Notes: generated by a model from the sequence alone, not told the origin. DNA of 64,000 nt from Rhodotorula mucilaginosa (GCA_034406715.1 CP137864.1:248001-312000); one strand, 5' to 3'. Shown: positions 21,601 through 33,542, counted from the first letter of the stretch. Program-made: numbers and translations.

Positions 21601-23625
21601 ATGGACGACCTCAAGTGTAACAGTCTGAGGTGTCGCAAGTCTCTCGCGCTCGAAGTAAGTGCCTGCACACTCCGAGGCGCCACCTTGGCATAAGTCGGCG
21701 AGACTGACTCGCATGCTCTTCCCGGCTGGGTTCGCAGGGCTCGTGAGTACCTGTCAGAGGCTCGCAAAGACACGAAAGTAGCACGTCTGACCTCCCTCCG
21801 AGCACGCGCAGGGCGGTCGTCACAACCTGGTGCGCCTCGCTCACTTTCCGCTTGCGCGATGCTCTCGCTGCCAGACTGAATCCGAGTGTACGGACCACAC
21901 TTGCAGCTCGCACATCTTCTGCATAGACTGCGCGAACGCCCTCTTCTCTCTTCCGCAGATCTGTCCGGCGTGTGAGACGGCACTTCCAGACCCGTGAGTG
22001 CGGGCCACTTCCAGAAACGAGTCTGGGGCGGTTCTTTAAATTCGTCCCTCCGCCTCCAACAGGGACGACGTCGTCCAAACGAGCCTGAATCCGCACGACT
22101 CGTACAAGACTTCGATCCTCGCCGGATTGTCGCCGACCATCATCCTCGACATTGCCGGACGAGCGCTCAACTTTTACGCCTACCAGGCGAGTCGGGCAAC
22201 GTTCTCCGAGTCGTTCGCGCTCCACAGCTGACAGTCTTGCGCGTCGACAGATCCAACAAGAAGCGGCGTTTCAAACTCTGATCACCAAGAACGCGCAAGA
22301 GGTACCTCGCTACATCCCTCGCCGGAAGAAAACGGGTGACGGCAGCTGAAAATGGGCGTTCCCCTCTCCGCCAGCGCATCGCGATCCTTGAAGCTCAGTG
22401 CAACACGATCACTCGCGAAGCTCATACCGAGGTCAACCGTGAGTAGCGCAAGTTGCTGTGCTCCGAGGTCGGGTTTGCTGACTCGAAAATCGCCCGCAGT
22501 GCTCAAGGAAAAGCTCACTCGCAAGTTTGAAGCTGCTGCCGTACCACTTCGACCGCGCTCTGACCAGCTGCCACCACAGGCACGGAAAAAGACCTTGAGC
22601 TGCAGAAACGGCGGAACCACGACCTGCAGGAGACGCACAAGGCGAATGCGAAAGCGTACCAAAAGCTCAGGGTGAGCTCGAGTTGCGCCGTCCAAAGTGG
22701 GTACCGCACGCTGGAACCGCGCCGCTCGTTGTCCACAGCTCCAGTACGACAAAGCAAAGCAGCGTGCACTCTTTGACGGGGCAGACCAGAGCGGACTCGG
22801 TAACGCTGGTCCTGTCGGCGGCGGCAGCAACGCTGGTCCAGGCACGCCGGCCTTTCAGCAAACTTTCCTCAGCGGTCTGAACGGACGCGGCACTCCACGT
22901 CCTGGTGGCGGCGTAAACCACGGGCCATTCAGCTCGGTCGCGCGGCAGCAGCAGAACGGAAGCAGGATGAGCGGGAGCGGGAACGGGTCCGGTCGAGATT
23001 CGGCCACCTCGTGGACGGCTTTTCCCGGCGGCGCTCCTCCTCACGGCACGACGGCTCAAGGACCGATCCAGCACTACCCTGCGACGGGCGGCGGTACGAA
23101 TGCGAGGCAGAACGGGTTGACGACGGCCAACGGCAGTGCTACTCGGCCTCGGCACCAGTTGCGGCAACCTGGCGTTCCGCAGCAAGTCCAGCAACGCCTC
23201 GGCGGCGGCAGCAGGAGGAGTAACGGCAGTGCTGGATCGTCGGCGCACTCGAGCGACTCGCGTACGGTGAGCGCGCAAGGTGTCGGCGGCGGTCCGAATC
23301 GTTCGACGGCGTTCGGCGGTGGGGCGGGTCAGAGCTGGTCTCACGGGGGCTTCGTGAGCGGTCAAGGCTATCAGCAGCAGCAGCAACAGCACCGTAAGTC
23401 GTCTCTAGATGTCCATCCGAGTTCATCCGAGCTGCCGAGGGGGAGGAGAGAGGACTGACACGTTTTTCTCATCGCGTTTTTGCCGCGGTCGGCACCCGAC
23501 CGAACCTCCTATCTCTGGCTCCATGTCCGTCGGCTCGCGTCGCTCGCTCGATCATCCGCTCAGGCCCCACTGCTGGTGGCGGTTTCCGACCTGCGGGCGG
23601 CGGAACGATGGGTATGCAGCCGTGA
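21601..23625 (+). CDS. HEI10 / CCNB1IP1-like RING E3 ligase (meiotic crossover factor)
   Basis: Relatives (HEI10, CCNB1IP1, Zip3 group) are RING ubiquitin/SUMO ligases on meiotic chromosomes that promote crossovers. Eleven exons fit one frame of 410 residues: 21601-21654, 21738-21742, 21812-21829, 21907-21993, 22063-22186, 22251-22301, 22375-22438, 22500-22520, 22580-22671, 22739-23393 and 23564-23625. The RING reads CNSLRCRKSL, VVTTCSHIFCIDCA, ICPACETALP. Family hallmarks follow: QTSLNPHDSYKTSILAGLSP, IILDIAGRALNFYAYQIQQE, then a coiled coil and a Gly/Gln/Ser-rich tail. Exon 2 has only 5 nt. The intron after YAYQ starts CAG|GCGAGT (GC-AG). The intron after exon 8 also needs a GC donor (C|GCAAGT), which is less certain. 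Confidence 0.85.
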
Positions 23626-23679
23626 CTGGGTGTACGTAGGTGTAAGATGTGCTATTCTTCCTTGATAGCCTCGTATCTT

Positions 23680-23728
23680 CACGTGAATGTGGCGACACGT
23701 GTTCTGGAGCCCGTGCGAGGTGACGTCA
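23680..23728. promoter_or_regulatory. E-box CACGTG and CRE TGACGTCA upstream of HSP104
   Basis: CACGTG lies at 23680-23685 and a perfect palindromic TGACGTCA at 23721-23728, the latter 110 bp before the Hsp104 ATG. CRE-type boxes bind bZIP factors. I see no good heat-shock element (only an imperfect TTCTGGAG). Function is inferred from the sequence alone. Confidence 0.4.
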
Positions 23729-23837
23729 TCGCCGAAACGACTAAGTCCCTCGCCTCTCGCTTCGCTCCTTCTTCTCTCTCAACCTTTCTTCCCACAGACT
23801 CCCAACACCTACAACCACAGCCGAACTTAGATCCACG

Positions 23838-26800
23838 ATGGATCCGTCCAAGTTGACCGAGGCAGCTGCCGGGTCCCTTCAAGCCGCCGTCCAGCTCGCC
23901 AAAGACAATCAGCAAGGCGTCGTCGCCCCCGCCCACTTGTTCTCCGCGCTGCTCGATCCGGCTACGAACGAGACTGGACGCTCCCAGCAGACCCTCCTGC
24001 ATTCGATCCTCAACAAAGGTAAGTCTATTCGGCGTTTTCTGCTCATGCCGACGTCTCCTCCCTTGCCCCACATCCACCTTCCAATACCTTCTTCTCGACA
24101 TTCATAGCGAGTATAGCGATGAGAATCTACCGTATACTAACTTTCGCCTTACAGCCGGTGCCCAACCCGAACTCGTCCAGCGCGGATTGGCCAAGTTTAT
24201 CGTCCGCCTGCCTTCTCAGGAACCGCCTCCCGACGATGTCAGCCTCTCGCCCGCGCTCGCCAAGGTCCTCCGCGAGGCCGAAAAGCTCATGAAGGATAAG
24301 GTGAGTCTTTTACGCCTGCTATGATATTCCTCGAGGGATATGGCGGAGGCGGCCATGACCTGCGAAGGTGCCTTCCTGCGAACTTTCGAGAAAACTGACA
24401 TGTGTCATCCCTGCGCCCCTTCAGAACGACAGCTTTGTCGCCCAGGACCACTTGATCCTCGCTTGCGTGCAAGACCCGTCGATTCTCAACATCCTGAAAG
24501 AGGCGGGAACGACTCCCGAAGCGATCAAGACTGCCGCGCAGCAAGTCCGCGGCGGCAAGCAGGTCAACTCGCGCGGCGCCGAGGAAGGGTTCGAGGCGCT
24601 CAAGAAGTATGCCAAGGATATGACTGCCGAAGCAGAAGAAGGCCGCCTCGACCCCGTCATCGGTCGCGACGCCGAGATCCGTCGCTGCATTCGCATCCTC
24701 TCTCGCCGCACCAAGAGTAAGTCCCCTTGCCTCCCCGCGCTCGCATGCATTGCACATCGCATATACATACCTTATTCTCCTTACATGCATACGGGCGAGG
24801 TACTTCGCACCGTTCCGGCGAGACAACAGGTCGCTGACTTTGCCTTCTCGTTTTCAGACAATCCCGTCCTCATCGGTGAACCCGGTACCGGAAAAACGGC
24901 CGTGGTTGAGGGTCTCGCACAGCGTATCATCAACCGTGACGTCCCGCCGAATCTGCTCTGCCGTCTGTGGTCGCTGGACTTCGGCGCGCTTCACGCCGGC
25001 GCCAAATACAAAGGCGAATTCGAAGAAAGAATGAAGGCCGTCATCGAGGAGTGCGAGAACGTCGAGAGTAACGTTGTTCTATTCATCGACGAGCTTCATT
25101 CGTTGGTCGCCGGACAAGGCGCTTCTGGCGGCGGTATCGACGCTGCCAACTTGCTCAAGCCGGCGATGGCGCGCGGTAAAATCCGGGTCATCGGCGCGAC
25201 GACACTCGCCGAATACCGCCAGTACATCGAGAAGGACGCTGCGCTCGAGCGTCGCTTCCAGCAGGTCCTCGTCAACGAGCCCTCCGTCCCGGAGACGATC
25301 TCGATCCTCCGAGGCATCAAGGAAAAGTACGAGGTCCACCACGGCGTCACGATCCTCGATTCCGCCCTCGTTGCCGCCGCCACTCTCGCTCACCGCTACC
25401 TCACGGCGCGCAAGCTGCCCGACGCCGCCATCGATTGCGTCGACGAAGCCTGCTCGGCCGTGCGGATCGCGCGCGAATCTCAACCCGAAGAGATCGACCA
25501 ATTCGAGCGCCAAAAGCTCCAACTCGAGATTGAACTGCACGCACTCCAGGGCGAACTGAAGCGCGACAAGAATGACGAGGTCGCGAAGCAGAAGATCGAG
25601 GAGTGCAAGCAGGCCATCTCGCGGATCGATGACCAACTCGCGCCGATCAAGGCGAGGTTCGAGGCGGAGAAGGCCAAGAGCGACGAGCTCAACCACGTCA
25701 GGAAGCGTATCGACGAGCTGACCGCCAAAGCTGCCGATGCCGAGCGTCGCTACGAGTGAGTCGATGTCCCTTCTTCGCGAGCCGGGACCTTCTCAGACTG
25801 ACTTGTGCTTTTCCCCCGTCCCCCAGCCTCGCCACCGCCGCCGACTTGCGCCACTATGCCATTCCCGAGTTGCACTCGAGGCTGCAGCAGCTCGAGCAGC
25901 AGAAGAAGGACGAGGAACGCCAGCTCCGTGCCGAGGGTGGCGAGTCGCTCGCCGGCGACACGGTCACCGCCGAAGCGATCCAGCAGGTCGTCGCGCAGTG
26001 GAGTGGTATCCCCGTCTCGAACATGAAGGTACGTACACATCAAGCCTCGCGTCGTCCTCTCACTCGACTGATTTCTGACTGCGACCTTCGTTCGACAGAT
26101 GACCGAGAAGCAAAAGTTGCTCAAGATGGAGAAGACCCTCCGCAAGGAAGTCGTCGGCCAGGACGAGGCCGTCTCTGCCGTCGCGAACGCTATCCGCTTG
26201 AGCCGCTCCGGCTTGTCGAACCAGGACCGCCCGATCGCGTCCTTCTTGTTCGTCGGTCCGTCGGGAACCGGAAAGACGCAGCTCGCCAAGGCGCTCGCCA
26301 AGTTCTTGTTCGACTCGCCGGACGCCATGCTCCGTATCGATGCCTCTGAATACGTAAGTGTCGGACGGGGTTGTTGACGTCGAACGGATCCGCTTCCTCA
26401 TGTTGACCAAATTCGCTGATTCCGCTTCCGTCCCGCAGAGCGAGAAGCATTCCATCTCGCGTTTGATTGGTGCACCACCAGGCTATATCGGCCATGACGA
26501 ATCGGGACAGCTGACGGAATACATCCGTCGCAAGCCGTACTCGGTCGTCCTCATCGACGAGTGAGTCCATTTCCCCCCGCAGAATCGCCTTGGATTGTCC
26601 AGGCTGATTAATTCTTGCCCCTGACAGGATTGAAAAGGCTGCTCGCGAGTTCCATCAGCTCTTCCTGCAAGTGCTCGACGACGGCCGCCTGACCGACTCG
26701 CACGGCCGGGTCGTCAACTTCAAGAACACCGTCATCATCATGACCTCGAACATTGGTACGTTCGCTTGTCCTCTCAGGTTCAGACGATATCGTTGCTGAC

Positions 26801-27345
26801 CTGCTGCAACCCTCCATACAGGCGCTTCGTACCTGAACGACCTCCCAGACGACGCCGAGACGATCCCGAAAGAGACTCGCGAGTTGATCAACGGCGCCCT
26901 CCGTTCGACCCTGCCGATCGAGTTTGTCAATCGCATCGACTCGATCACGCTGTTCAACCGCCTCACGCGGGCCGACGTCCGCGCCATCGTCTCGATCCGG
27001 ATCGCCGAAGTCCAGAAGCGCCTGCGCGCCAACGGCCGCGACATCACGTTGCAGTTGTCGGACGCCGCGCTCGACTACCTCGGTTCGGTCGGGTACTCGC
27101 CCATCTTTGGTGCCCGTCCGTTGAACCGCGAGATCCAGACTTCGCTGTTGAACCCGCTGTCGAAGATGATCCTCGAAGAGTGCATCCGCGACGGCGAGAC
27201 GGCGCGGGTCGACTTTGACGCGCCGAGGAACCGCCTCGTCGTCACGCCGAACCATGAGCCGACCGTCCAGATGGAGCAGGACGATGACGACATGGACGAC
27301 GACATGGATGAGGACGATGTCGCGATCGAGGAAGTGGACGAGTGA
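23838..27345 (+). CDS. HSP104: Hsp104 / ClpB-type protein disaggregase
   Basis: Hexameric AAA+ disaggregase that threads proteins out of aggregates with Hsp70 in the cytosol. Nine exons (23838-24018, 24155-24300, 24425-24716, 24858-25755, 25827-26028, 26099-26353, 26439-26560, 26628-26755, 26822-27345) give 915 residues, close to yeast Hsp104 (908). The Clp N domain comes first. NBD1 has Walker A GEPGTGKT, pore loop [11 protein letters not shown] and Walker [11 protein letters not shown] coiled-coil middle domain follows. NBD2 has GPSGTGKTQ, pore loop [20 protein letters not shown], arginine finger EFVNRIDSI and sensor-2 GARPLNREI. The tail is acidic and ends IEEVDE, close to the TPR-binding EEVD end of Hsp70/Hsp90. 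Intron 1 has a TACTAAC branch site. After the TGA the same frame stays open for 66 codons (separate entry). Confidence 0.97.
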
Positions 27346-27546
27346 AGGGCCGGCCAAATCCCAGCAGCAGCAGCAGCAGCGGGCGGAGGCGGCGGTGGAA
27401 AGAAGCATGCTGGGACGGAGGCCGTCTCGGCGCGTCCAGATGTGGCGGAGAAAGATCGGAAGAAGAAGAAGAAGCGCAAGAGCGAAGGAGGTGGCGGCGA
27501 ACCGGAGGCGACCAAGGCGAAAAAGTCGAAGAAGAAGCGGAAATGA
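27346..27546 (+). other. In-frame Lys-rich extension after the HSP104 stop
   Basis: Directly after the TGA (27343-27345) the Hsp104 frame is open for 66 codons to a second TGA at 27544-27546. It encodes six Ala, six Gly, then KKHAGTEAV, a first basic block DRKKKKKRKSE, and a second block KKSKKKRK at its end. The codons favour AAG for Lys and GCN/GGN, as in neighbouring genes. Either it is 3' UTR that is open by chance (the other two frames are also long-open here), or it is a readthrough or alternatively spliced tail. Not proven to be translated. Confidence 0.35.
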
Positions 27547-27880
27547 AGTACATACGGTTCCTTTGCGTGCCCGTTCTGTGTAGCATACCTTTTTTTCATT
27601 GCGATTCCAAGCATGTCCATACAATACGTTCTGATCGACTTGAGATAAAAAAAATGAGCGTGATCGACGAGCGGCGACGCGACCTCGCGTGAGCCCCGCA
27701 GGCGGCGAGTTCACCGAGCTGAGCATCTCTTACGAAGAGGAACGCGAGGCTAGACACGCTCAGATCTTGCAGTCGACCACGCCCAGCCTGCCTCATCGCC
27801 CGGGAACCGTCGCTACACTCTGAGCCATCCGACTCGCGACTCCGGCTTGAAACTCGAGTCGACCCTCGAGAGGACAGCGC
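27547..27880. other. Intergenic, HSP104 3' end to next gene
   Basis: Short tandem spacer between genes on the same strand, with a T-run and A-run near 27590-27655 that fit a 3' end. No further gene is seen. Confidence 0.5.
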
Positions 27881-30800
27881 ATGCACACGGCGCCGCGGTC
27901 GGTCCAGCAGCAGCAGCAGCAGGAACAGGAGAAGCAGCATGACCAAGCGGGCGCCATCGTTGCCAACCAAGCGCTAGACTCGAACAGCGGCTCCACTTTG
28001 TCGGCAGCTCGGGCGCCAGCTGAACGCCAGCAGCAGCAGCAGCAGCGCGCCGGCCAGAGGCAGCCGTCGACTGGGAACGGACGGAGTGGGGAATCGACTC
28101 AGCAGTACCAGCCGCAGTCGGGACCGCACCGAGACGGCACAGCGCCGGCTTCTTCCCCCGAGCTCGTCCGGTCGAGGAGAAGCGGCCAACAGGACCGAGC
28201 CATGCAGGACTCGTTCCGGTTCAAGTATATCGATCAGCAACAACCGGCGGCAGGCTCGAGCACCGGCGCGAGTCAGGTCGGCGGCGTCGCGGCACAGCAA
28301 CAACAGCAACAGCACGTCGTGATCGGTTCGACGAGAGCCTACGAGCAGCCGCACGCGCCGAACTCGTACGCCAGCAAGATCGACAATGGTCACTCGGCAT
28401 ACCATATGGCCGTCGCGGCGAGCCAGTCGCAGCCGCAGCCGCAGCCGCAGCTCCAGCAACAACAGCAGCAGATCACGTTCTCGGTCGGGACGCAAATGGT
28501 CTATAGCTCGTACTCGATCGCGCAGGTGGCGCCACCGCAACCGACGCGATATCCCGCCACCTATACCCTCGCCGAGTTGTGCCAGTCTCGGGAATTCATC
28601 ATGAATCGAGCGCGCACGCTAGGAGAACAGGGCGGCAAGCGTGAGTTGCGCACCACTTCACGCCACGCTCAGCCCTCATTCGCACTCCCTGGACTCACAC
28701 TTTACTCCCCTGTGCACAGGACTGGAATTCATCATGATGCCATATCTCCTCCAGCGACTCGAAGTCGATCGATTGCCGACCAACGACATGACGTTGCGGC
28801 GCTTTGCGCCCGACATGATGCCCGTCGCCGGGACGAGGCCGAAAGATTTCCTCATGATCTGGACCATGTGGGTCCAGTGGGCCAAGACGGCGTCGATCCC
28901 GAGCGTGCCGCTCGTCGCGCCCTTGATCGCCTTTTTCCTCCTCGATTCCGTCCCGACCCTCGAAGACCGCGCCCGGCTCGTCCAGATCCTCGACTCGTAC
29001 CGCCACTCGGTGAACGACGTTCTCACGAGCTTGGGAGGCCGACAGCGACATGAAGTGTTGCCGGATTGGAATCAGGACCGGTGGACCGAGTGGACCGAGA
29101 TGCTGCAGACGGGGAAAACGTCCCTCTTTGACTGGCAGGCGGTCCGAGAAGTGTGCGGGCTCGGCGTGCCACCTGCGGCTGCTGGGAGGTTGGTCGCTCC
29201 AGCGTGAGTCTTTACTCGACCGGCTCCGCCTGCTTTCAATGGCGAATACTGACCTCGAAACGAATCAGCTTGTCCTCGTCTGCACCGGCTTCCATGATCA
29301 CCGGCCCTAGTTTCAGACCCGCCATCGCCGCAGCTCCGTCGTCGCAGCAGCATTCGCCCGAAGAGCAAAGGCAGCAACAGCCGCAGCAGTACCAGCCTTC
29401 TCCGCCTCTCGCGGGACCTTCGACGAATCCGATGGGCTACTACCCTCCGGTCCCAGCTCCGCCGACTTTCCCAACGGCCTCGAATCGACCTGGCATATCT
29501 CCTCTTGCCACGTACTCGACGTCGACGTCGCAGCAGTCGAGTCCCGTCCGTCCCGATTCGCAGGGCTCGAACGCGACCCGCCCTCCGCAGCAGCAGCAAC
29601 AACACCCGCGCTCGATGCGGCCCGCGTCTTTCTCCGGCGAGACTACTACGAACCTGCGCGAGTTGACGGCACCGATTCAGGGGTCTCGACCCACGTCAGC
29701 TCGAGCAGCCTTGACGGGCGGGACGTCGCAGAGGACCCATAGCTCCACGCAGGATGCCGCCGTTCCGCCTCGCGCCGCACCTCATGTAGCTCCCAAGTCG
29801 ATGCCACCTACGCCACTCGTGTCGCCAACGAACGAGCGCCCGCCCACGTTGCACACGCAAGGCAACACGCGTTCTTCTCCCGCGCAAGCCGTGAGACGAC
29901 CGAGTCCGCCCGCCACGAGCGACTTTTTGCGTTCGTTTCGGACTTCGGTGGTGGACAATTCCGCGTCCAAACAGACCTCGTCGTCCTCAGCGGCTCCTGC
30001 GAATGGTGCGATCAAGGTCTCGCAGCCTGCCGAATCGCAAGCGACGCGTCAACAACCGCAGCCTGCACCCTTCGCCACCGGATCGAACGGCTCGAAGGCT
30101 ACCATCCCTGCTTCACTGGCAGCCCTGCAACTAAAGCTCGGCAACGGAACGCCTGCCGCCACTCCGCCGCAGCAGCCGCAGCAGCAATCGAACCGGAACG
30201 CTTCGGGACCAGCGCCGACGACGTCGCGACGAAGTATCGGCAGCTCGGCCGAAGCGCTCACTGCGTCTTCGACGAGCTCGGAAGGGCATCGCGCGCCGGC
30301 AAACTCGCTTGACCTCGCGGCCACGAACGCGCAGACTCGAGCCGCCGAGGCGGCGCGCTTTACGGCGGCCGAGGTTCGAGCGAATTTAACGTCGACGTAT
30401 TTACCGCACGCGCGACATCTGCCTCCCCCTGCGCAAACTTCCGCCGACACGACGAGCGCGCACAGCATGTCGATCGACGGAACGTTGACCGATCCGCCCA
30501 TCGTTGCGGCGGCTGGCAATGCCGTGCAGAACGGCCCGACTGGTCTCGACTCGGCGGCGACGCTGCTCGGCAAACGCAAGAGGCCCAGCGTCGACGCGAC
30601 CGTGGAGAACTGGAAGCGACTTGCCGAGGAGGCGCCAAAGGCACTGCCTTCGCAGGCGCCTCCATCCGTCTCGATCGCCGCGCCGGCTTCATCGCGACCA
30701 GCAGCAGCACCAGCACCGCAACAGCACCCTGCACCGACGGCGAGCAACTTCGGCAATGCGCAGGCCCAGGCGCAGTCGTCGGTCTTGCCGTCGCCCATAC

Positions 30801-31024
30801 AGCAAGCACTATCGTCGCTCCAGTCGTTGGCTCCCGACACGCAGGCTGCGCCATTGCCATCAGCGCCGCCACCACCATCAGCGCCGCCACCGCCATCAGC
30901 GCCGCCACCGCCGCAGGCTCAGCCTCAGGCGGTGCCAGGTCGGGTGGTCAACGTGCAGCGGCAAGTGCCTCCGCCTCCTCCGCGATCCCAACTCGTGTCT
31001 TTGCAGCAGCATCAGCATCAGCAT

Positions 31025-31070
<46 letters not shown>

Positions 31071-33542
31071 CAGACGCAATCATGCCGCCGAAGAAGCGAG
31101 CGCGAGGACGACCCAAGAAGACGGCCGCCGCCGCCGCACAGCAACAGCAGCTCGTCACCATGGACGCCCCCGACGAAGAGTTCGACAAGGCTATTGCTGC
31201 GGCGCGCGGAGCCATCCAGGCGTTCGAGGCTGCGCGTTCGGCGTATGTCGAGGGCTGGCGAGCGAATCCAGCGACTTCCGGCGTGCCCGTGCCACCGATC
31301 GCGAGAAGCCGGGTTCGAGCTTCGGCCGACGTCGTCTCTGCTTCACCTTGGCGCGACGGCAAGAAGCAAGTGTTTGTTTCGACGGCCAATCCTCCTTTGG
31401 CTATTGATGAACCGTACGGCGAGTACGTTCCAAAGTTCCCACAGATGGAGCCGAGGGCTCTTCCTGCGCCGGCGCGGACGCAGGCCATCACCCATCTGAG
31501 CGATCCGCTCTTCACCGCCCGACCGTTCCCAAACACGACTGCGAATGGTGGACTGCCCCCGGTCGAACTACACTTTACGCGCAAGCCGTGCCCCGCGACT
31601 GGACGAACGGCGGATCTGTTCGCGATCACGCCCCACCCGTTTTATCCGTACCCGGGCGCGCTCAAGCGTCTCGACAAGGCAGCAGTGGACAAGGCCCTCG
31701 AGCACATCAACAGGCTCGCCGAGTCGAGCGCGCAGCGGGTCGATTTGGATCAGGCGGGTGCGGCGACGGCGGGTGGCGACAAGCCGGACGATCGGCAGCG
31801 CGCGCAGGCGATCAAGACAACGCTCGCCCGCCACGTCCGCGGAGCCGTGCAGGGAAGCAGGCCGCTCGACGTGCCGGAGGACTTGCGATCGCGAAAGGCT
31901 CCCAAGCTCGCGAAGCGCACCTGGAAGGAGGTCAAGAAAGTCTATCCAGGACCGACGACGACGGCGGCGGCGACCTCGTCGGCGGCTGCGTCAGCAAGCG
32001 AAGCTACCGCAACAACGGCCGCCGCCCAGTCTGCTCAATCACCGCTCGAGGTAAGGGCGCGGTTTGTTTCTCTGATCTGCCCACCGTACTGGATGCTGAC
32101 GAGAGGGTTTCGTGCAGACTGCATCTTCGCCGGCGAAACAGGTCAGCAGCGGCTCGGCAGCGCAATCGTCGCGAGACGGAGTTGCATCACTTCCGCCTCA
32201 GGTATGCCGGCTGCTACTTTTGTTCGCAACAAAAACCTCGCGCTGACCACGAGACGATGCGCAGGCTTCGAAAAAGTCGCCGAGCGGCGAGGTCGCCATC
32301 TCGTCGCCTGTGACGGCAGCTGCTTCTCGACCCGACACTCCTTCATCCGTCTCGGCTCCGCTCGCCGAAGGCTCGGCGAGCACCTCTTCGCAAGCGCCGA
32401 TCGACACTAGTGGCCTCAGCAAGCCCGCCCGTCCTTCGCTGGCCGCAATCGGCTCTCCAGGTTCTGCTCCCGTCGTCCCTGGAGTCCGCCCGCGCGCCAA
32501 GTCTATTCAGGGCATGCGACGCGTCTCGAGCGGACCGGGCGTGCATCCGCTCGCGCAGCTGTACGCGACGGCGCCCAACACGATCCGGCAACAACTGCGC
32601 GAGATGAGCGTCGCCGTTCCGGGCGTGCCGAGCGACCCCGTCGCGGAGGCTTTGGCGGCGGCGGCGAAAAAGATACAGCCGAGGCGGAGGAGCTTGAGCA
32701 TGACGGCGTCGCCGAGACTGCCTTCGTCGAACAAGGAGCTCGCGCATCCTTCGCCGCCTTTGGTGCCGATCCCTCTCGCGGACATCGGTGCAAGTGAAGA
32801 GGCGAGCGTCACCAAGGGCACCGACAAGGGCAAGGCGAGGCGACTCTCGGTCGATCCGCCGCACCCGAAGAGTGGCTCTTCTGCGCTCGGTGTCACGCTC
32901 GATGCCGATGCCGAGGCCACGGCAGCCGACTCGAATTCGACCGACCTGGCGGAGGCGATGCAGATCGACTCTGCTGAAGGCGCGGACGGAGACCGAACCG
33001 CGGACGCGTCTATCGAAGTCGCCGACAGTCAGCCGGACGAGGAGGACCATCACCAAGCCGACGCTGACCACGCGTCCTCGGCATCGAGCTCGATGTTTGC
33101 GTCGGCTGTGTCGTCCGTCGCGCGCGCGGCGGGAGGCGCACTCGCTTCCGCCGCGAGGGCGTTCATGCCCGGTAGCGGCGCCGGTGGCGTTTCGACTGCT
33201 CAGAGCCCTTCCGTGCCCGGATCGCCGGCAGCCAACCAGCCAACGGACGCGCACGCGAATGCGAACGGACCGAAGAGCGCAAAGGACGGCGCCGGCGCTC
33301 CGAAAGGTGGCAAGTCGGACAAGAAAGCCGCCACCACTGGCCCGGCTTCAAAGTCGACCACCGCCCCCGCCTCTACGGGCGGCAAACCCCGACCCAAGTC
33401 GACCGCGCACGACGGCACCCGCGTGCGCCTCCCGACGCTGCACATGTCGACCGAGCCGCTGCAACCGTGCGCGCTGCGCGATCTCGCAGTCAAGAAGCGG
33501 TGGATGCAGGCTTCCGAGCCGTTCCGCCCCTTTGGCCCATGA
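27881..33542 (+). CDS. Large Gln-rich protein with AT-hook, function unknown (1795 aa)
   Basis: Not recognised as a known family. Exons 27881-28640, 28720-29203, 29269-32050, 32118-32201 and 32265-33542 join in frame. The N-terminal ~250 residues are Gln/Ser-rich. Residues about 255-415 are the best folded region, all polar-hydrophobic mix: LEFIMMPYLLQRLEVDRLPT, FLMIWTMWVQWAKTASIP, LIAFFLLDSVPTLEDRARLV. A long low-complexity part follows with a repeated Pro/Ser/Ala motif and a pure run of 16 Gln (about 31024-31070). Just after it is an AT-hook-like KKRARGRPKK (31090-31119). A second conserved-looking segment includes EPYGEYVPKFPQMEPRALP and FAITPHPFYPYPGALKRLD. The C-terminus is Ser/Ala-rich. 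Composition suggests a nuclear, DNA-associated, possibly condensate-forming regulator; this is inference. Confidence 0.75.
31011..31070 (+). repeat. CAG/CAT microsatellite encoding poly-Gln
   Basis: CAGCAT repeats followed by an uninterrupted CAG run coding for 16 glutamines inside the AT-hook gene. Pure CAG runs are length-unstable in many genomes. Confidence 0.9.
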
